Positions 7,261-14,857 of a DNA stretch of 64,000 nucleotides are shown piece after piece; positions within the stretch are counted from its first letter, which is position 1, and each line of letters opens with the position of its first letter. The stretch lies in the NCBI GenBank assembly GCA_019637615.1, contig JAHBVJ010000021.1, forward strand, positions 62,001 through 126,000, written 5' to 3'. A program made the translations under genes and the position numbers. The stretch comes from Anaerolineae bacterium (GTDB lineage Bacteria; Chloroflexota; Anaerolineae; Aggregatilineales; UBA2796). The notes below the pieces were generated by a model. It was not told the origin of the DNA and searched no databases. It saw nothing but the letters and a program-made list of their open reading frames with translations.

Positions 7261-8205
7261 ATGCTCGCCTATTTGCTGCGCCGCGCTGAATTAGGGTTGC
7301 TCTCGGTGCTGATCGCCGTGACGCTTACTTTTCTCTTGCTGCGCATCATCCCCGGTGATGCGGTGAGCGATACCTTGCGGCGCAGTGGCGCGAGTCCGAG
7401 CATGATCCAGCAGCGGCGCGCCTCGATGGGGCTGGACGATCCGCTTCCCGTGCAGTACGCGCACATGTTGGGCGGCTTGCTGCGCGGCGATCTCGGTACC
7501 TCGTTAGTATCGGGGCGTCCGGTGGCGGAAGTGCTGCGCGAACAGTTCATCGCCACACTGATCCTCGCCTCGGGTAGTCTGGTCGTCGCCATCGTGATTG
7601 GCCTGACGTTGGGCGCGCTGACCGTGCTCTCGGAATCGGTGTGGCTGCGCCGCTTCGCCAGCTTCCTCGCGACGATCTCGCTGGCCTCGCCCGTGTACTG
7701 GACGGGCACGCTGGCGATCTACCTGTTCAGCGTGCAGTTCCGCTGGTTCCCTTCGACGGGCAGCGGGACGAATCTCCGCAATTTGCTGCTGCCGTGGCTG
7801 GTACTCGGCTTCAGCATCGCGGGCAGTCTGGCGCGGGTCACGGCGGCGAGTCTGGCGAATGTCCGCACCGCCGATTTCATCCGCACCGCGCGCTCGAAGG
7901 GACTGCGGGAGCGGGTTGTGCTGCTGCGGCATCTGTTCCGCCCCGCCCTCACACCGATCCTCGCCATCATCGCGCTGCAAATCGGCTTTCTGCTCGGCGG
8001 CACGGTCATCACCGAAATGTTGTTCGTGCGGCAGGGCTTGGGGCGCGTGATGCTGCAAGCCGTCAACGAGCGCGATTTCACAGTGGTGCAGGGCGCGGTC
8101 ATCCTCAGCGCCGTCTTCTACAGCACCGTCAGCTTGATCGCGGATTTGATCGCCGTGCTGTTCGATCCGCGCGTGCGCTTCAGCCTGATGCCGGAACAGG
8201 GATAA
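7261..8205 (+). CDS. ABC transporter permease, DppB/OppB type
   Basis: 314 residues from the ATG at 7261, two bases after the binding-protein stop, so certainly in one operon. The DppB pattern is clear: an N-terminal helix, the LLRIIPGDAV motif, MGLDDPLPVQYAHMLGGLLRGDLGTS, several membrane helices, and the ATPase-contact loop RTARSKGLRERVVLLRHLFRPAL. It forms half of the membrane channel for peptide-type solutes. No DppC-type second permease and no DppD/F ATPases follow; the next gene is unrelated and on the other strand. The transporter may borrow partners, or the operon was truncated after 8205. Confidence 0.9.
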   Translation: MLAYLLRRAELGLLSVLIAVTLTFLLLRIIPGDAVSDTLRRSGASPSMIQQRRASMGLDDPLPVQYAHMLGGLLRGDLGTSLVSGRPVAEVLREQFIATLILASGSLVVAIVIGLTLGALTVLSESVWLRRFASFLATISLASPVYWTGTLAIYLFSVQFRWFPSTGSGTNLRNLLLPWLVLGFSIAGSLARVTAASLANVRTADFIRTARSKGLRERVVLLRHLFRPALTPILAIIALQIGFLLGGTVITEMLFVRQGLGRVMLQAVNERDFTVVQGAVILSAVFYSTVSLIADLIAVLFDPRVRFSLMPEQG

Positions 8206-8300
8206 GCGCGTGCTTGCAACACATTCCTGTGAAACCGAACGAAAGCGGGTCTAGTATCCTGCGGATAATTGCCCTAAACCCGCTGCGGAACTTGGCATCA

Positions 8301-8957
8301 TTATCCGTTGACAGGCCGTTGCAAGAAGGCCAGCGTGCGCTCCCACGCCAGCGCTGCCGCTGCCGGATTGTAGACTTGCACGCGGTCAGGCTCAAAAAAC
8401 CAGTGTCCGGTACCGGGATATTGATAGAACGTCACAGGACGACCAGCCTGCGTTAAGGCTTCCTCTAGACCATTGACATTCTCTGGCGGTTCGTAGACAT
8501 CCTGCGCCGCGAAGTGACCGAGATAAGCCGCCTTCGACTGGCTGAAATCGGCGGGGCCAGTGCCGTAAAACAGGACGACTGACCGGATGCTCTCCGGCGC
8601 ATGGACTGACAGATCGAGCGCATAATACGCGCCGAGCGAAAAGCCGATCACCGCTATGCCGGAAGTATCCGATCCGGCGCGATCCTTGAGGAATACCGCA
8701 GCTTCTAGGAGTTCGGCTTTGGCTTGGTCAGCACGCGCATCCAGCGCCGAGCCAAGTGTTTCCGCTTCGGCAATCTGGTCGGTGACCTTGCCATGATAGA
8801 GATCGGGAGCGAAGGCAACGAATCCAACCGCCGCCAGCCGATCACAGACAGCCTTGATAGTGTCATTCAGCCCCCACCATGCGTGGAGCACCAATACAGC
8901 ACCGCCCTTGCCAGCGGCGGGCATCGCCAGATAACCATCGGGTTGCGTAGACGACAT
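8301..8957 (-). CDS. Dienelactone hydrolase family protein (serine-nucleophile alpha/beta hydrolase)
   Basis: 218 residues starting at 8957, chosen because AAGGAGG sits seven bases ahead of that ATG. The dienelactone hydrolase fold is recognisable from LVLHAWWGLND and FVAFAPDLYHGKV through the end. The probable triad is S107 (GFSLG), D153 (AAQDVYEPP) and H185 (GTGHWF). Classical dienelactone hydrolases use cysteine at the nucleophile position; serine here points to a general esterase or carboxylic-ester hydrolase. No signal peptide, so cytoplasmic. Substrate unknown; neighbours give no clue. Confidence 0.85.
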   Translation of the reverse strand: MSSTQPDGYLAMPAAGKGGAVLVLHAWWGLNDTIKAVCDRLAAVGFVAFAPDLYHGKVTDQIAEAETLGSALDARADQAKAELLEAAVFLKDRAGSDTSGIAVIGFSLGAYYALDLSVHAPESIRSVVLFYGTGPADFSQSKAAYLGHFAAQDVYEPPENVNGLEEALTQAGRPVTFYQYPGTGHWFFEPDRVQVYNPAAAALAWERTLAFLQRPVNG

Positions 8958-9245
8958 GAATAGCCTCCTTGTTATGACAACATCTAGTATAGAACATTTG
9001 CGCAAAAATGGCGATAGGACGTACTAGATGCCATTAGAGGCGCAATCTATCTCAAAGGTTCTGAGTGATGTGGCACTTTCGAGCTAGTCAATGGTGGGTT
9101 GATGCTGATTAGCGGAAATAGTAGTCAGCGGTCAAGCGCAGGCTTTTTTCAGCTCTCACATAGATTTGGAGATATAATTTATAAATTCTGCTAGCCTGTT
9201 GGGATGCGGCAGAATTTTTATATCGAGTACAGCATGGAGCACATG

Positions 9246-9527
9246 ATGGGTGAGCGTCGGCAGAAGCTACTTATACTTTATCTGGCAAGTTCCGCGCTAG
9301 ATAGCCCTGTGCGGGGTTGGTCGAGCTATGACGGCACAGGCAAAGAAGCACATACCACCGGAGATAGTCAAACGATGCCGTACAAAACGGGCGTGGAGGC
9401 ACTGCGCGACGGCTGGCGGTGCATCCAATTCCCACAGTTGATCCCGCCCTATCCCGGTCTAGAGTATTCTACGTCGTTCCAGAAAAACGAATTCATCTTT
9501 GAGAAGTTGGAGGATGTCGATGGTTAG
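9246..9527 (+). CDS. Small conserved-looking protein coupled to PhyH gene
   Basis: About 93 residues from the ATG at 9246; starts at 9204, 9234 and 9243 are also possible, and GGAG lies six bases before 9246. The chain has an even, protein-like composition with distinctive segments LLILYLASSALDSPVRGW, MPYKTGVEALRDGWRCIQF and PYPGLEYSTSFQKNEFIFEK. The 'ALRDGWRCIQF...EFIFEK' layout resembles small DUF4177-like folds where a helix precedes a Gly-Trp strand. Its last eight bases overlap the start of the dioxygenase gene, which implies translational coupling and perhaps joint action. Function unknown. Confidence 0.6.
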   Translation: MGERRQKLLILYLASSALDSPVRGWSSYDGTGKEAHTTGDSQTMPYKTGVEALRDGWRCIQFPQLIPPYPGLEYSTSFQKNEFIFEKLEDVDG

Positions 9528-10380
9528 CAAAGAAAATCTGCTCACGTCTACGGAAGTCGCTCAATTCGTGGCGAAGGGCTTTCTCCGGTTTGATGCGCTG
9601 GTGCCCGACGACCTGAATCAGGCTGCTATGCGCGAGATCGAAGCGGGCGTCAAGAGCGCGCCAGCAGGCACGCCGCTCTCGCAATGTTACCTGCCGCCTT
9701 CAACGCTCGGACAAATCCTGCGTATGCCGCGCATTCAAGGCATCATTCAGAGCTTGGTCGGCCCCGATCCGCTGTTCGATCATCAGGCGGTACACGTCCG
9801 CCAGCCGAATCAGGATGCGGCACAGCATATGCACGCCGACTCCATCATCGACACGCGTACGCATTTCGACATCCAATTGATGTACTATCCGCATGACGTG
9901 CCGTTGGAAATGGGCGGTACGCTGCTGCTGCCCGGAAGTCACTTCCGGCGCGTGAACGAGAGCGAGATCGCCCGCTATCAGAATATCGTCGGACAAATAC
10001 CGATGGTGTGCAAAGCGGGCAGCATCCTCGTGCTGCATCATGGCATCTGGCACTGTGGACGGCAAAACAAGACGGATCGTCCCCGCTATATGTTCAAGGT
10101 GCGCCTGAATCCTGCCGTGCGGCAGCTCCGCCTGTGGAACACCGACGACTTGACCGAGGAAACATCGAAACACCAGATTATCTTCGCGGGTGTCAAAGGC
10201 GCAGAACCAGACATTCAAGGTATTCTGGCGCAGCAGGAGCCGTGGTTCGAGTGGGGTGACGGTCGGTTGGAGATCGTCAACCGCATCCGGCTGTGGCGTT
10301 TTCTGACGGGCGATGAAACCTTCGATGCGCATTACTGGCTGACGCGGCTGGAAAACATGCCCTCCGCTGTCGCCAATTGA
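9520..10380 (+). CDS. Phytanoyl-CoA dioxygenase (PhyH) family protein
   Basis: 286 residues. The ATG at 9520 is chosen because TTGGAGG lies six bases upstream. The fold is that of non-heme Fe(II)/2-oxoglutarate oxygenases of the PhyH type. Predicted iron ligands are H105 and D107 (HMHADS) and H178 (IWHCGRQN), with R187 positioned to bind the 2-oxoglutarate carboxylate. Gly-rich MGGTLLLPGSHF and KAGSILVLHHGIWH are the family's core strands. Bacterial members hydroxylate varied small molecules; the substrate cannot be read from this locus. Coupled to the small gene upstream and ended by the hairpin at 10413. Confidence 0.85.
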   Translation: MVSKENLLTSTEVAQFVAKGFLRFDALVPDDLNQAAMREIEAGVKSAPAGTPLSQCYLPPSTLGQILRMPRIQGIIQSLVGPDPLFDHQAVHVRQPNQDAAQHMHADSIIDTRTHFDIQLMYYPHDVPLEMGGTLLLPGSHFRRVNESEIARYQNIVGQIPMVCKAGSILVLHHGIWHCGRQNKTDRPRYMFKVRLNPAVRQLRLWNTDDLTEETSKHQIIFAGVKGAEPDIQGILAQQEPWFEWGDGRLEIVNRIRLWRFLTGDETFDAHYWLTRLENMPSAVAN

Positions 10381-10412
10381 TGACCGCATCCAAACATTGA
10401 CATACTAGCTTG

Positions 10413-10451
10413 GTGCTTGTAGCTCGTGTTGTGAGTCCGAGCTACAAGCAC
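10413..10451. terminator. Bidirectional terminator-like hairpin
   Basis: A 14-base perfect stem, GTGCTTGTAGCTCG with CGAGCTACAAGCAC, around an 11-base loop, between two convergent genes (10380 and 10472). No long U-tract on either side. Confidence 0.7.
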
Positions 10452-10471
10452 ATTCTTGTGCGGTCGTGGCC

Positions 10472-11311
10472 TTACCCCATCAGCGCGGGCACATCCAGCG
10501 CGATCACGGTGCCGGACTCGAAGGTCAGTGTGACGTGGACAGTGTGACCGAGCACGATCTCACCCTTCAAGCCCATCAGCATGATATGCTTGCCACCGGG
10601 CGCGAACTCGACCGTGCCGCCCGCCGGAATTTCCACGCCGCCTTCAATCGGCTTCATCTGCGCCACGTCGTTGGTGACAGTGGTTTCGTGCAGTTCCGCC
10701 ATGCCCGCTACATCACACTCGACCTTGATCAAGCGCTCGGCCTTATCGCCGTTATTCTTGATGGTCAGGTACACGCCGCTAACTTTGCCCATATCCATGC
10801 CGCTCATACCGGTGGATTCTTCCATCGCGGTGGGGCGGGCAAAGGCGTCGGTGATCTCGATGGTACCTTGCGTGACGTGGGCTTTTTCGGTCGCCAGTTC
10901 GTGCGACTCGGCTGTCTCCGTTGCCAGCTTGCCGTCTTCGGGCAGTTTCAGCAAGATGAACGAGTCATCCGCCGGACTGCCGACCGCCGCAATCGTATAG
11001 AAGCCCTCATCCCCTTCCGCAAATTCGAGGATCAGCGGTTCCTTGGTCATCGAATTGCCAGCAGGTTCGCCCGTCTTGACCGCCAGCACCTTGAACTGAT
11101 GGCCTTCCATCGGTTGATACGCCGTCACATCGGGGTACTTCAGCGCGGGTATCACGATGTCGTTGATGTAGAGGTCGATGGAACCCGCCGCCAGCGACAG
11201 ATTTGCGACGCGGAGATATGGCCCCCCGTCATGCGCCTTTGACACGGACACGGTGCCAGCCAACACCGCGCAGATCACGGCTGCCACGAGCAACAAACGG
11301 ATTTTCAGCAT
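10472..11311 (-). CDS. Secreted DUF4397-like / PCuAC copper chaperone fusion
   Basis: 279 residues from 11311, where GGGAGGGG precedes the ATG. A signal peptide (MLKIRLLLVAAVICAVLAGT, cut near SKA-HD) leads into an N-terminal DUF4397-like domain (about 30-125; YLRVANLSLAAGSIDLYIN, then GFYTIAAVGS). A second domain (about 148-275) is PCuAC: H208, M219, H242 and M244 form the H-x10-M-x22-H-x-M copper site, one residue longer in the second gap than the consensus. A Met-rich insert (STGMSGMDMGK) lies before it. PCuAC proteins deliver Cu(I) to the CuA centre of cytochrome oxidase outside the membrane. The fusion is the notable feature. Confidence 0.85.
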   Translation of the reverse strand: MLKIRLLLVAAVICAVLAGTVSVSKAHDGGPYLRVANLSLAAGSIDLYINDIVIPALKYPDVTAYQPMEGHQFKVLAVKTGEPAGNSMTKEPLILEFAEGDEGFYTIAAVGSPADDSFILLKLPEDGKLATETAESHELATEKAHVTQGTIEITDAFARPTAMEESTGMSGMDMGKVSGVYLTIKNNGDKAERLIKVECDVAGMAELHETTVTNDVAQMKPIEGGVEIPAGGTVEFAPGGKHIMLMGLKGEIVLGHTVHVTLTFESGTVIALDVPALMG

Positions 11312-11557
11312 GTACCCCTCCCAAAATAACAAAGTGCATAGTCTACCTGAAAAAACACCATCGTCACGCTTAGAAGTTGAGGAATCCATCTATACACTTT
11401 TTTGACGCATTTCGTCCCTTTTCATACGTAATTTTGCTCGTTCCACCCGTAGACTTATCTGTAGTTGGTTTATTAGTCAGGGAAATCGCTTTCTTCAACC
11501 ATCTTCCCTATTTTGCGTAATGGATAGTTAAAGCAGTGTTCGTTGCGGGTGGCCTGT

Positions 11558-12034
11558 ATGAGCACCAAAATAAACATGTCGGCGTGGGAATATCGGCAGT
11601 ACACCTTCGAAGCGTGGGACAGCCAGCTATGTTGGGCCTATCAAGCGACCCAAGACCGCCGCTTCGATCGCTATGTCGCGCCGGTGGCACAGAATTATTT
11701 CTGGCAAACGGCAGAACAACGCATCCGAGCGCAACTTGACGCGTGGGCGCACGAGGGCTGGGAACCCACCGAGGCGGTCGCGTCGGACGCTATCGTGCTC
11801 GAAAAATTGGAGCAGATCGAAGCCGCGATTGGCCTAGAATCGATCTTCCTGTGGATTGTCACCTGCGGGATTGCGCTGATCATTCAGTGCTTGGTCGGCA
11901 TCCAACCGCGACGCTATGTAGTATACAAACCGAAGCAATTCCGCATGGAGATGCGGCGCGCGCAGTGTGTGACGGTTCCGATTCAACGGGAAGTGCTCAC
12001 GCTGCCCGTTAAAGCGCCGAGCATCTATCCGTGA
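11558..12034 (+). CDS. Single-span membrane protein of unknown function
   Basis: 158 residues from the ATG at 11558; a TTG at 11543 would add five. The N-terminal half is aromatic and soluble-looking (MSAWEYRQYTFEAWDSQ; RIRAQLDAWAHEGWEPTEAV). One hydrophobic helix follows at about 98-118 (LESIFLWIVTCGIALIIQCL), then a basic cytoplasmic-type tail (RRYVVYKPKQFRMEMRR). The 'LDAWAHEGWEPTE' segment recalls DUF4177-like small proteins. Its last codons form one arm of the 13-base inverted repeat at 12019-12055. No function assigned. Confidence 0.6.
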   Translation: MSTKINMSAWEYRQYTFEAWDSQLCWAYQATQDRRFDRYVAPVAQNYFWQTAEQRIRAQLDAWAHEGWEPTEAVASDAIVLEKLEQIEAAIGLESIFLWIVTCGIALIIQCLVGIQPRRYVVYKPKQFRMEMRRAQCVTVPIQREVLTLPVKAPSIYP

Positions 12035-12076
12035 TCTGGCGGCGGATAGATGCTCAACCACTGAGCTAAGCGGCGC
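12014..12076 (-). ncRNA. tRNA-like 5' half merged with a long hairpin
   Basis: Read on the minus strand from 12076, the sequence is GCGCCGC, TT, then AGCTCAGTGGTTGAGCA: a standard tRNA acceptor strand, linker and D-arm. No anticodon stem, T-arm or CCA follows. Instead GAGCATCTATCCG re-pairs with CGGATAGATGCTC (12019-12031 with 12043-12055, 11-base loop), and the outer GCGCCG pairs with CGGCGC at 12014-12019. It abuts the aldo/keto reductase stop and overlaps the end of the convergent gene. It may be a tRNA fragment left by recombination, or simply a bidirectional terminator. Not a functional tRNA. Confidence 0.5.
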
Positions 12077-13005
12077 TAGACGGCTAACTGATCCAGCGCG
12101 GCGACTTCCTCCGGCGACATCCGCCAGCCGAGCGCGCCTGCGTTATCCTGAATCTGCTTGACATTCTTCGCGCCGGGGATCGGCAGGGTGCCCTTGCACA
12201 GCGTCCAGTTGAGCGCGACCTGCGCGGGCGTCTTGCCATGCGCGGCGGCGATGTCGCTGAGTTTGTTGAGCAGCGGCTGAAGTTTGCGCAGATAGTCGGC
12301 GTTGTACATCCGTCCGCGCGGGCCGCTTGGTGGATGCGAGGGCGTATATTTGCCCGTCAGCAGCCCCATGCCCAACGGACTGTAGGCGATCAGCGTCACG
12401 CCGAGTTCACGGCACGCGGTCAGCAGGCCGTTACGCTCCGGACTGCGCTGGATCAGGCTATATTCCACCTGATTCGAGGCCAGCGCAAAGCCGCGTTTGA
12501 CCAACACCGACTGAACACGCTGCATCTGGTTAACACTATAGTTAGAGACGCCAACTTCTTTCGTCAGACCCGCTTCCAGCGCATCCGCTAACGCCTCTGC
12601 CCACCATTCGACGGGCACCGGCGCGGAAGGCCAGTGAATCTGATATAGATCGATGCTCGTCCGCCCCAGCCGTTGTAGGCTCCGGCGCAGCGCATTCAGC
12701 AGATCGGCTTTGCGGACGCGCCACGGCAGCGGCATGAACTTGGTGGCGACCATGACAGGCGTACCGTGTTCATGCTCAAACTGCCCGACCAACTGCTCGG
12801 AGCGTCCTAAGCCGTACATTTCGGCGGTATCGAACAGCGTGATCCCGCTGGCGAGGCTGGCCTCGAAAGCGGCCTTCAGGTCGGCATCCGCGCCGCGCTG
12901 ATAGCCCCAGACCAGCGAGTCGCCCCACGCCCACGTGCCCGTGCCCATCGGGCTGACGGTCAGTTTCCCCAACGTCATTGTATCGGAGACGGCAATATCG
13001 CTCAT
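12076..13005 (-). CDS. Aldo/keto reductase
   Basis: 309 residues, the usual length for the (beta/alpha)8 NADPH-dependent aldo/keto reductases. The catalytic tetrad is complete: D59 and Y64 (FDTAEMYGLG), K89 (VATKF) and H124 (YQIHWP). The C-terminal cofactor region (LPIPGAKNVKQIQDNAGALGW) fits NADP(H) binding. The GTGTWAWGD opening suggests the plant-like/YghZ side of the family. Cytoplasmic; the carbonyl substrate is unknown. The cytochrome gene on the same strand ends 13 bases before its start, so the two are probably cotranscribed. Confidence 0.9.
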   Translation of the reverse strand: MSDIAVSDTMTLGKLTVSPMGTGTWAWGDSLVWGYQRGADADLKAAFEASLASGITLFDTAEMYGLGRSEQLVGQFEHEHGTPVMVATKFMPLPWRVRKADLLNALRRSLQRLGRTSIDLYQIHWPSAPVPVEWWAEALADALEAGLTKEVGVSNYSVNQMQRVQSVLVKRGFALASNQVEYSLIQRSPERNGLLTACRELGVTLIAYSPLGMGLLTGKYTPSHPPSGPRGRMYNADYLRKLQPLLNKLSDIAAAHGKTPAQVALNWTLCKGTLPIPGAKNVKQIQDNAGALGWRMSPEEVAALDQLAV

Positions 13006-13017
13006 GGCGGCTTTCTG

Positions 13018-13644
13018 CTACTTGAGCGTCATCAAATAGGCGATCAGGTCATCGATCTGCGCTTCCGACAGCACCGTGCCGTAGGTCTGGAACATCAAAC
13101 TGGTGCCAGCGGCGGAATACGTCTTGGTGCCTTCGTTGGGGACGAGGAAGGCGTTGGGATTCACGATAGAAGTGTGGATGTACGTAAAGGCATCTTCGCC
13201 CTTTACGCGGGTTTCGGCGCGGGTGGCGACGCCTGCCATCAGGGGGCCGAGCTTGACAGTGCCATCGTCCACGACGTTGTGGCAGGTCACACAGGCGGGC
13301 GCTTCGCCGCTAGGAATACCGTTGTTGAAGAGGGATTCTCCGGCGGCGGGATCACCCGGCACGGCAGTGACGTTCGGCGTCGCGGTGGCGAAGCTGCGGC
13401 GGGTGGCGGTGGCGGCGGGTAGCTGCGTGGGCGCTTCGGTGGCGGGCGGTTGGGTTGGCGTGGCGCTGGGCTGTTCAGCGACAGTGGTTGAATTGGTGAC
13501 GGCCTCCGGCGTGCTGCCGATCAACGGTACACGGGTGGGGATTACGTGCGTCGGGGGCAGCGTCACGACGCTTGCCGGACTGCCACAGCCTGCCAACACC
13601 AGCATCACAACGCCGATCACGGCGATGCGCGAACGAGTATTCAT
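13018..13644 (-). CDS. Lipoprotein c-type cytochrome
   Basis: 208 residues. The signal peptide ends in the lipobox VLAGC, so C20 is the lipid-modified residue. A Pro/Thr/Ala-rich spacer (about 30-95) holds the domain away from the membrane. One class-I cytochrome c domain follows, with heme motif C118-V-T-C121-H122 and probable axial Met M184 (GTSLMFQTYG), closing with the typical SEAQIDDLIAYLMTLK helix. It should carry single electrons on the outer face of the cytoplasmic membrane. It is upstream of, and probably cotranscribed with, the aldo/keto reductase; no oxidase genes are adjacent. Confidence 0.9.
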   Translation of the reverse strand: MNTRSRIAVIGVVMLVLAGCGSPASVVTLPPTHVIPTRVPLIGSTPEAVTNSTTVAEQPSATPTQPPATEAPTQLPAATATRRSFATATPNVTAVPGDPAAGESLFNNGIPSGEAPACVTCHNVVDDGTVKLGPLMAGVATRAETRVKGEDAFTYIHTSIVNPNAFLVPNEGTKTYSAAGTSLMFQTYGTVLSEAQIDDLIAYLMTLK

Positions 13645-13776
13645 AAACGAGTCCTTCTTGCGCGAAATAGGTGGTTGCTAAGTTCACTTGGGAAAATTAT
13701 AACAATCCCATGCCGGATTGTCACCGTGACACCTAACTGTGCCTTGCGACGGGTGATAGGTAGGGCATACTTGATC

Positions 13777-13795
13777 ATTGTCATAACATTGTCAT
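13777..13795 (+). promoter_or_regulatory. Pho-box-like direct repeat
   Basis: ATTGTCAT occurs twice with an 11-base period (13777-13784 and 13788-13795), giving TTGTCATAACATTGTCAT, close to the PhoB-family box CTGTCATAWAWCTGTCAT. A TATAAT hexamer lies 22 bases further down (13818-13823). It precedes the receiver gene at 13918. Confidence 0.4.
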
Positions 13796-13917
13796 CGGGG
13801 AGAAATCATAAGCTTGTTATAATATCGTTGGAAAAATCTGGTAGTACAGTTAATGTAGTATCGTGAAACATTGACTGCTCGTATTGATGACCCGAAATTC
13901 AGGAGTCACCACCGTTA

Positions 13918-14370
13918 ATGACGAACGTTCAATCAAACACGCAATCACAGGCCAAGCGGCAGCCTATTGAACCCGCTGAAGCGCACGTCCTTGTTGTGGA
14001 AGACAACGTGCCGAATTTCGTACTGATCGCGCGGATGTTGGCATTCATGGGCATCCAGCGTTGCGAATGGAAGACATCGGGCTGGCAGGTCGCGCAGTTT
14101 GCCGACACTCTGCCGCGCGTTGACTTGATCCTGCTCGATATTCGTCTACCCTATGAAGATGGCTATCAGGCGCTGCAAAAATTACGCGCTAACAGCAAAT
14201 TGAAATCTACTGTGGTGATTGCTGTCACCGCTGAAGCCAGCGAGGAGCAGATGCGGCGCGCGCGTGCGTCCGGCTTCAACGGCTTCCTCGGCAAACCGCT
14301 TGATCCTGACCGCTTCCCAGAGCAGATTCGCCGCATTCTGGCGGGCGAAGATGTGTGGGAGTGGCACTAA
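13918..14370 (+). CDS. Single-domain response regulator (CheY-like)
   Basis: 150 residues: a short polar N-terminus then one receiver domain. All key residues are present: acidic pair E28-D29 (LVVEDN), phosphoacceptor D74 (ILLDIRLP), switch T104 and K126 (LGKPLDP). There is no output domain, so it must act by protein contact or as a phosphorelay intermediate. No histidine kinase is adjacent. The class is commonly found with hybrid kinases. The ATG at 13918 follows AGGAGTCACC with slightly long spacing. Confidence 0.85.
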   Translation: MTNVQSNTQSQAKRQPIEPAEAHVLVVEDNVPNFVLIARMLAFMGIQRCEWKTSGWQVAQFADTLPRVDLILLDIRLPYEDGYQALQKLRANSKLKSTVVIAVTAEASEEQMRRARASGFNGFLGKPLDPDRFPEQIRRILAGEDVWEWH

Positions 14371-14516
14371 CGGCTGACCAAGCCTGCCCCGCAGCGCGTG
14401 GACTCACCCTGCCAACGATCCCGCGCTGAATTGCCGTCCTGCGCTGACTGCCGTTTCGATCCCCTGATTTCCACTGCCGTTTTTGTCGCCAATTGACGCT
14501 CGGATATTCTATATGG

Positions 14517-14698
14517 AAATGATCTGATTCATGATCGAATCGAGCATTTATGATCTGATTGTGCGTGGCATTCAGATCATTTCATTTGGATTTTATTAGG
14601 TCAGGAGAGGTCAAATGATCTGACTATGATCTGATCTGTCTGCTCAAATCAGATCATTTCTGTGAGGATTCGAGCCAGATTCCCGATTCGGATCATTT
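14517..14698. repeat. Array of seven ATGATCTGA 9-mers in both orientations
   Basis: In the 487-base gap between 14370 and 14858, ATGATCTGA occurs on the plus strand at 14519, 14550, 14615 and 14626. Its complement TCAGATCAT occurs at 14572 and 14649, and a variant TCGGATCAT at 14688. Most copies carry flanking A/T runs (AAATGATCTGA). A random 9-mer would be expected about once in 130 kb of double-stranded sequence. The rest of the gap holds no gene. Probably a regulator-binding cluster for the cyclase gene. Confidence 0.65.
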
Positions 14699-14700
14699 GA

Positions 14701-14742
14701 TCGGTGACGATTAATAATGAGGCATCGGTCACCGAAATTTTT
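14701..14742 (+). terminator. Hairpin TCGGTGAC/GTCACCGA followed by a short T-run
   Basis: An 8-base stem (14701-14708 with 14728-14735) and 19-base loop, followed by AATTTTTG. It lies between the 9-mer array and the cyclase start. The long loop makes a terminator call uncertain. Confidence 0.4.
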
Positions 14743-14857
14743 GTAGCACGAAATATTATAAACGAACGCCTGAGTTGAGTCAAGGCCGATTTTGAGCAGT
14801 CACGATTTCCTATTCAGCTATATACTAAACTGCGATCCATGAGACGAGATCACATCC

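Noticed and set aside
10466..11242. Long plus-strand frame opposite the PCuAC gene
   Set aside because: His/Arg-rich translation of an antisense frame; the minus-strand gene has domains, signal peptide and ribosome site.
12038..12076. Functional tRNA gene
   Set aside because: Only acceptor and D-arm are present; no anticodon stem, T-arm or 3' acceptor strand in the right place.
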